From positions 44,762-108,761 of the forward strand of contig NW_013651780.1 in assembly GCF_000499385.1 (NCBI RefSeq): 64,000 nucleotides of DNA. Reading direction: 5' to 3'. Origin of the DNA: Eimeria necatrix (taxonomy: Eukaryota > Apicomplexa > Conoidasida > Eucoccidiorida > Eimeriidae). Positions 58,773 through 64,000 of the stretch are shown piece by piece. Position 1 is the stretch's first letter; each line of letters starts with the position of its first letter. The translations under genes and the position numbers were made by a program. Under the pieces are notes generated by a model. It saw only the letters and a program-made list of their open reading frames with translations, was not told the DNA's origin and did no database searches.

Positions 58773-58959
58773 GCTGTAGATGCCATTTTGCAAAAAGTGC
58801 TGCAGCAAATTCATGCATTCTGCATGCAGTGCTTCACCCCTGAGGAGTGGCAGCAGCAGCAGCAGCAGCAACAGGAGCCGCAGCAGCAGCAGCAGCAGGA
58901 GCCGCAGCAGCAGCAGCAGCAGCTGCTGCTGCTGCTGCAGTGCATGCATTTACTGTGAA
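58773..58959 (+). pseudogene. Tandem duplicate of the BolA C-terminal half
   Basis: Starts immediately after the BolA stop codon with GCTGTAGATGCC. It encodes VDAILQKVLQQIHAFCMQC then FTPEEW and a poly-Gln/Pro tail, ending in Leu/Cys codons from a CTG run and a stop near 58959. It has no start codon or N-terminal half. It could be an unused fragment or an alternative last exon; there is no intron evidence for the latter. Confidence 0.75.
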
Positions 58960-59036
58960 TTAGCTCTTTAGCATTTCTGATATTTGCGCATTGATTCCTT
59001 TAGGGTGTAGTTACACCCCCGTAGCTTCTCTCTGTT

Positions 59037-59470
59037 GCAGCTGCAGCAGAAGCTGAAGCAGCAGCTGCAGCAGCAGCAGCAGCAGAAGCTGAAGCAGCAG
59101 CTGCAGCAGCAGCAGAAGCTGAAGCAGCAGCTGCAGCAGCAGCTGCAGCAGAAGCTGAAGCAGCAGCTGCAGCAGCAGCTGCAGCAGAAGCTGAAGCAGC
59201 AGCTGCAGCAGAAGCTGAAGCAGCAGAAGCTGAAGCAGCAGCTGCAGCAGCAGCAGAAGCTGAAGCAGCAGCTGCAGCAGCAGCTGCAGCAGCAGCTGCA
59301 GCAGAAGCTGAAGCAGCAGCTGCAGCAGCAGCTGCAGCAGAAGCTGCAGCAGCAGCTGCAGCAGAAGCTGAAGCAGCAGCTGCAGCAGCAGTAGCAGCAG
59401 CTGCAGCAGTAGCTGCAGCAGCAGTAGCAGCAGCTGCAGCAGCAGTCGCAGCTGCAGCAGCAAAGGAGAG
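59037..59470 (+). repeat. Coding-type tandem array AAGCTGAAGCAGCAGCTGCAG
   Basis: Repeats of CAGAAGCTGAAGCAGCAGC run in one frame as (QQKLKQQLQ)n for about 118 codons up to a TAG at 59392-59394. Three more array units with TAG codons follow. The array begins directly after a good acceptor (TTCTCTCTGTTGCAG, 59025-59039), so it may be a spliced Lys/Leu/Gln helical exon. No upstream exon is identified. The opposite strand is an Ala/Ser shadow. Confidence 0.7.
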
Positions 59471-59547
59471 CGGCATCCTTTTTAGTTGCTGCTGCGGCGG
59501 AGCTTAGAAATAATTGAATTTAACTTTGGGAATTTGATTTAATCCTT

Positions 59548-59586
<39 letters not shown>

Positions 59587-59659
59587 CCATTGGAAGGAAA
59601 AGCCAAGTCAAACAAGGTGTACAGACACCCCAGCAACAAAAAGCTACGCCAAAGTCAGC

Positions 59660-60370
59660 TGCCAGCTTTCTAGCCAGCCAGCTAGCTTTCTAGCTAGCTA
59701 GCTAGCTATCTAGCTAGCTGGCTAGCTAGCTGGCCAGCTAGGAAGTTAGCTGGCCAACTAATTAAATAGCTAGCTGAGTAGCTAGCTAATTAGCCAGCAT
59801 TTTAGCTAGCTAAGTGGCTAGCTAGCTAGCCAGCTAGCTAGCTAGCTAGCTTGCTAGCAAGCTAAGTAACTGGCTAGCTAGCTAGCTAGCTAGCTAGCTA
59901 GCTAGCTGTGGGCGAGCAGGGCGGGTTGCAGCACGGCTTCTGACTGCCGCAGGCCAGCCAGCGAGAAGCATTTCTTTGCAGCTAGCTGCAGCTAGCCACA
60001 CTTAGCTGCAGCTAGCTAGCTGAAGCTAGCCACACTTAGCTGCAATTAGCTAGCCGTAGCTGGCTAGCTGCAGCTAGCCAGAACTAGCTAGCGAGCCGTA
60101 GCGAACGAGCTCTTGCCAGCCCTAGCTAGCTGCAACTAGCTGCAGCTAGCTAGGTGCAGCTAGCTGCAGCTAGCTAGGTGCAGCTAGCTGCAGCTAGCTG
60201 CAGCTAGGTGCAGCTAGCTGCAGCTATCTGTAGCTAGCTGCACAGCACAGCTAGCTGCAGCTCCCGCTAGCCACAGCTAGCCACAGCAAGCCACAGCTAG
60301 CCACAGCTAGCCACAGCTAGCCATAGCTAGCCATAGCTAGCCACAGCTAGCTGCAGCTAGCTGGAGCTAG
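59660..60370. repeat. AGCT array with TAGCTGCAGC and TAGCCACAGC sub-repeats
   Basis: (GCTA)n to about 59910, then decamers TAGCTGCAGC/TAGCCACAGC. The array abuts the MCM7 stop codon, which is itself formed by the repeat (CTAGCTAGCTG, TAG on the minus strand). Confidence 0.93.
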
Positions 60371-60607
60371 CTAGCTGTCGACAGGGATGTCTGCGTCGCT
60401 GTGCTCCCTGGCTTCCTCGACGAAAGCCACTTTGCTGCGGTCTGCGTTGAAGGCCAGCAGCAGCAACTCTTCGTACTGCTGCAGCGCCTGCTGCAGCAGC
60501 AAAGGCGACAGCCCCACAGCAGCAGCTTGCTGCTCCAGCAGCGCCACTGACACGTACCCGTCCCACCGGTGGCCCTGCTCCTCTATCAGCCGGCTCCGCG
60601 TCCGCCT

Positions 60608-60667
<60 letters not shown>

Positions 60668-61338
60668 CAGCAGCAGCCAGGGCGGGTTACTGGGGCGCGC
60701 GCTGCAGGGGCTCGACCGCAACGGCGCGAGCTGCGGTGTGCTCAGGCTGGCTAACTGGCTAGCTAACGTGCCAGCTAATTAACTAGCTAGCTAGCTAGCT
60801 AGCTAGCTAGCTAGCTAGCTGGCTATGCCACTAGCTAATAACCCGCCGGCATGCCCAGCCAGCTAGCTGGCTAGCTAGCTAGCTGGCTAAATCACTAGCT
60901 CGCCAGCTAGCTCGCTACAAAACAAGCTAGCTAGCTAGCTAGCTAGCTAGCTGGCTAGCTGTCTACTAGCAAGCTGGCTGCGTAGCTAGCTCGGCATCTA
61001 TCTTGCTCCAAGCGTAGCTAGCTAGCTAGCTAGCTAGCTAGCTAGCTAGCTGGCAGCTAGCTGCCCGCATAGCTAGCTAGCTCGTAATCTAGCTGGCTCC
61101 AAACATAGCTAGCTAGCTGGCTAGCTAGCCAGCTAGCTGGGCAGCTAGCTAGCTGGCTAGCTGGCTAGCTGGGCTTGCCTCAAGATGTCGAAGACCTGGG
61201 AGACGGAGTCTCTCTTTTTGAGTTTTCTGTTTTCTTCTGCTGCTCTCACGGAAGCCTTCGAAGCTTCCATCAGCCGCAGCGCTTCTTCGAAGTCCCCGGC
61301 CTCCACCAGCGGCGACAGCCGCAGCCGCGCCAGCGCCT

Positions 61339-61383
<45 letters not shown>

Positions 61384-61494
61384 GCGGGGGCGGCGGGTGC
61401 AGCGGCGGCGGCGGGGGGCAGCAGCAGCACGCAGCAGCAGGGGCAGCAGCAGCAGCAGCAGTGGGCTGCAGCAGCAGCGGCGGGGCGAGCAGTC

Positions 61495-61546
<52 letters not shown>

Positions 61547-61639
61547 CAAACCCTAAACCCTAGGGGCAGCAGAAGAGGCACTCGGAAGTCCCGAGAGTCG
61601 CGGCGAAGCGGCGAAGCCAAAGCAGACAACAGCGCAGCC

Positions 61640-61675
<36 letters not shown>

Positions 61676-61685
61676 ACAGCAGCAA

Positions 61686-61717
<32 letters not shown>

Positions 61718-62315
61718 GCAGCAAACCTGGGAAAGGCGCAGCAAAGCCAAAAGAGCCCTTGCTGTTGTGTAAGAAGGCAAAGAGCCAAAAAGCCTTTCTT
61801 CCTGCTGCTCGTCAAAACGAGTGGAAGCATACCACTCGCTGATTTGCGGCACCAAAGACCTGCGCAAACCCTAAACCCTAAACCCTAAACCCTAAACCCT
61901 AAACCCTAAACCCTAGGCCCTAGGCCCTGGAGCCTAAACCCTTGGCCCTGGGAGCTGGGGAAGGAAGGAAGCTGCGTGTAAAAGAAGGGACCCCACGGGC
62001 AAGAAACGCAAACCGCGCCAAACCCTAAACCCTAAACCCTAAACCCTAAACCCTAAACCCTCGGCAATGAGCGTTGGAGACAATTCCTTTTCGCGAGACG
62101 GAGACCCAAAAAGAAAACCAGAAGGAGACAAATAAAGAAACAAAAAGAATAAACAAATAAATAAATAAATAAATAAATAAATAAACAAATAAATAAATAA
62201 ATAAAATAAATAAAATAAAAAGATAACAAAACATATTTCTTACTCGCTAAGAACTGGCTCTATTTGTTTCGCCTTTTCTATGAAAGCCCTCACGTCGATT
62301 CTGTCAACAGGGAAT

Positions 62316-62358
<43 letters not shown>

Positions 62359-62490
62359 TGCGGCTGCCCCGGGGGCCCCGCGAGGCCCCCCGAAGAGGGT
62401 ACTTCTGAAAAAAGATTTAAAATATGTCTTGCCATTTTGCTGTCAGTTTCTGGATCAGCTTTATCGAGAAGAAGGAACTGGAGATCAAAT
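60371..62490 (-). CDS. MCM7: MCM7, C-terminal part (replicative helicase subunit), 5 exons
   Basis: Subunit of the MCM2-7 replicative helicase. Minus-strand exons: 62490-62403, 62317-62244, 61859-61727, 61336-61179, 60605-60371; phases agree throughout, about 229 residues. The first exon starts within the Arg-finger region (FDLQFLLLDKADPETDSKMA, corresponding to SRFDLLWLIQDRPDRDND in animals). DRIDVRAFIEKAKQIEPVL, PQISEWYASTRFDEQQEE, YTTARALLALLRLSQALARL and LVEAGDFEEALRLMEASKAS complete the AAA+ lid. The last exon is the winged helix (QQALQQYEELLLLAFNADRS then KVAFVEE). The fourth intron has a GC donor (AG/GCAAGC). Upstream exons with the Walker motifs must lie beyond 62.5 kb; I could not find them before 64 kb. 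Confidence 0.9.
60606..61178. repeat. MCM7 intron 4 with CAG run and AGCT arrays
   Basis: CAG at 60608-60665 (CTG on the MCM7 sense strand), then (GCTA)n at 60779-60830, 60945-60960, 61014-61058 and 61100-61170. The GC donor sits at the edge of the AGCT array. Confidence 0.88.
61860..62243. repeat. MCM7 intron 2 with telomere-like arrays
   Basis: CCCTAAA (plus strand) at 61866-61915 and 62020-62062, then AAAT repeats to 62215. On the MCM7 sense strand the intron ends (TTTAGGG)n-TTTGCGCAG, the same acceptor as COG3 intron 3. Confidence 0.92.
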
Positions 62491-63095
62491 CTGAAACAAA
62501 AAATAAAATAAATTAAATAAATTAAATAAATTAAATAAATAAAATAAAATAATAAATGAAATAATAAAATAATAAAATAATGAAATAAATTAATTAAAAG
62601 AAATGAAAGAGAGGCAGAAGGAGCAAGAAAGAAAAAGGGGAAAAAAAGAGGAGCTGGGCTTTTGTGCTGAGGGTTTAGGGTTTAGAGGGTTTAGGGTTTA
62701 GAGGGTTTAGGGTTTAAAGGGTTTAGAGGGTTTAGGGTTTAAAGCGTTTAGGGTTTAGAGGGTTTAGGGTTTAAAGGGTTTAGGGTTTAGAGGGTTTAGG
62801 GTTTAGAGGGTTTAGGGTTTAAACGGTTTAGGGTTTAGAGGGTTTAGGGTCTAGAGGGTTTAGGGTTTAAAGGGTTTAGGGCTTAGAGGGTTTCCAGCGG
62901 CGGGAGAACTGAAGGCAAGTCCCTGAACAATGTGCCGCATTAATTAGGGTTTAGGGCTTAGGGTTTGGGGTTTAGGGTTTAGGGTTTGGGGTTTAGGGTT
63001 TGGGACCTGGAGAGAAGAGCAGCGGGTAAATTTATATTCGCTTATTTATATTCGCCATCATTGACTTCCGCACGTCGTAGCTGTACATACACCCC
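62491..63095. repeat. AAAT tract and TTTAGAGGG-variant telomere-like array
   Basis: 62505-62600 is AAATT/AAAT repeat. 62668-62893 alternates GGGTTTAGGGTTTAGA and GGGTTTAAAG units, a distinct variant. 62945-63003 returns to TTTAGGG/TTTGGGG. This is probably an MCM7 intron. Confidence 0.88.
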
Positions 63096-63099
63096 AAAC

Positions 63100-63496
63100 G
63101 CAGCAGCAGCCTTATCAGCAGCAGCAGCAAAGCAGCAGCAAAACAGTAGCAGCAGCAAAACAGCAGCAGCAGCAAAACAGTAGCAGCAGCAAAACAGCTG
63201 CAGCAGCAGAGCAGCAGCAACACCAACAGCAGCAGCCGCAGAAACACTAGCAGCAACAGGTGCAGAATCCCCAGCAACAGCAGCAGCACCCCCGCACGCC
63301 CATAAGCAGCAGCAGCAGCAGCAGCAGCACGTCCAACAGCAGCAGCAAGTGCAGCAGCAGCGGCAGCTGACTGTCCGTCTTTGGGCAAACGACGTCGTTC
63401 TTAACGACGAGAGTCGTCGTTTAGTACCCCCAGCAGCAGCAGCAACCCCAGCAGCAGCAGCAGCAGCAGCAGCAAGTGCAGCAGCAGCAGCAAGTG

Positions 63497-63527
<31 letters not shown>

Positions 63528-64000
63528 CTGTCCGTCTTTGGGGTTTGCTGCAGCAAGAATTGCTGCTCTCAGCAGCAAATCTACCCCCAGCAGCAGCAGC
63601 AGCAGCAAGTGCAGCAGCAGCAGCAGCAGGTGCAGCAGCAGCAGCAGCAGCAGCAGCGGACTGTCCGTCTTTGGGGTTTGCTGCAGCAAGAATTGCTGCT
63701 GAGAGCAGCTACCCCCAGCAGCAGCAGCAACCCCAGCAGCAGCAGCAGCAGCAAGTGCAGCAGCAGCAGCAAGTGCAGCAGCAGCAGGTCGTCGTCCGGA
63801 CTGTCCGTCTTTGGGGTTTGCTGCAGCAAGAATTGCTGCTCTCAGCAGCAAATCTACCCCCAGCAGCAGCAGCAACCCCAGCAGCAGCAGCAGCAAGTGC
63901 AGCAGCAGCAGCAAGTGCAGCAGCAGCAGCGGACTGTCCGTCTTTGGGGTTTGCTGCAGCAAGAATTGCTGCTCTCAGCAGCAAATCTACCCCCAGCAGC
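63100..64000. repeat. CAG-rich minisatellite with GGACTGTCCGTCTTTGGGG core, runs off the window
   Basis: Units of about 130-140 bases contain GGACTGTCCGTCTTTGGGG, GCTGCAGCAAGAATTGCTGC, CAGCAAATCTACCCCCAGC and a CAG run. Cores occur at 63369, 63528, 63659, 63798 and 63931. The first unit has a different middle (AACGACGTCGTT). Both strands stay open, giving Leu/Ala/Cys-rich frames on the minus strand. I cannot tell whether it is coding. Confidence 0.85.

Noticed and set aside
59000..59476. Minus-strand Ala/Ser-rich 158-codon frame
   Set aside because: It is the reverse-strand shadow of the Gln/Leu/Lys array and has no non-repetitive residues.
62898..62935. Additional MCM7 exon on the minus strand (DLPSVLPPL)
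   Set aside because: It vaguely resembles the LPxALLSR motif but has the wrong residues and no donor site.

Overview
The window is nuclear DNA of an apicomplexan coccidian, almost certainly an Eimeria species. Three things point there. (i) Very dense CAG/CTG trinucleotide runs encode poly-Gln, poly-Ala and poly-Ser inside otherwise recognisable proteins. (ii) Many interstitial telomere-like (TTTAGGG)n/(CCCTAAA)n arrays are present. (iii) Genes have many introns with GT-AG (once GC-AG) borders and encode typical apicomplexan proteins. A 100-base N run at 23423-23522 is an assembly gap. I saw no rRNA, tRNA, transposon or CRISPR array.

Layout. 0.3-4.0 kb (-): a secreted/endomembrane A1 aspartic protease. 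7.1-10.1 kb (+): an unknown multi-pass membrane protein. 12.6-15.2 kb (+): a PRELI/MSF1 mitochondrial lipid-transfer protein with a long low-complexity tail. 17.9-19.7 kb (+): an intact MFS transporter resembling the apicomplexan amino-acid transporter (ApiAT/NPT1, SLC43-like) group. 22.3-23.7 kb (-): a second, broken or misassembled copy of that transporter. 24.6-32.3 kb (+): COG3, the Golgi tethering subunit, in 16 small exons separated by telomere-like and AGCT repeats. 34.3-46.9 kb (+): CAG-rich coding sequence for large proteins of unknown function, including ankyrin-like and membrane segments; this may be one giant gene or several. 48.2-53.7 kb (+): a coiled-coil protein ending in a basic tail. 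54-58.4 kb: almost gene-free telomere-like and AGCT repeats with a few possible exon islands. 58.4-58.8 kb (+): a BolA-family protein whose 3' half is tandemly duplicated. 60.4-62.5 kb (-): the C-terminal exons of MCM7. 63.1-64.0 kb: a minisatellite that runs off the window.

The genes do not form a pathway; they are a mixed housekeeping/parasite set. What stands out is the non-coding architecture. A dispersed 14-bp inverted repeat GGTGT-N4-ACACC occurs at least 35 times. Telomere-like arrays sit inside introns, often as inverted pairs, and the acceptor often reads (TTTAGGG)n-TTTGCGCAG. Trinucleotide runs also look strand-asymmetric: sense CAG is mostly exonic and sense CTG mostly intronic.

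Gene models were built by hand from splice signals and reading phase. Exon borders that keep frame and family similarity across several introns (protease, PRELI, COG3, MCM7) are strong. First exons and start codons are the weakest points.
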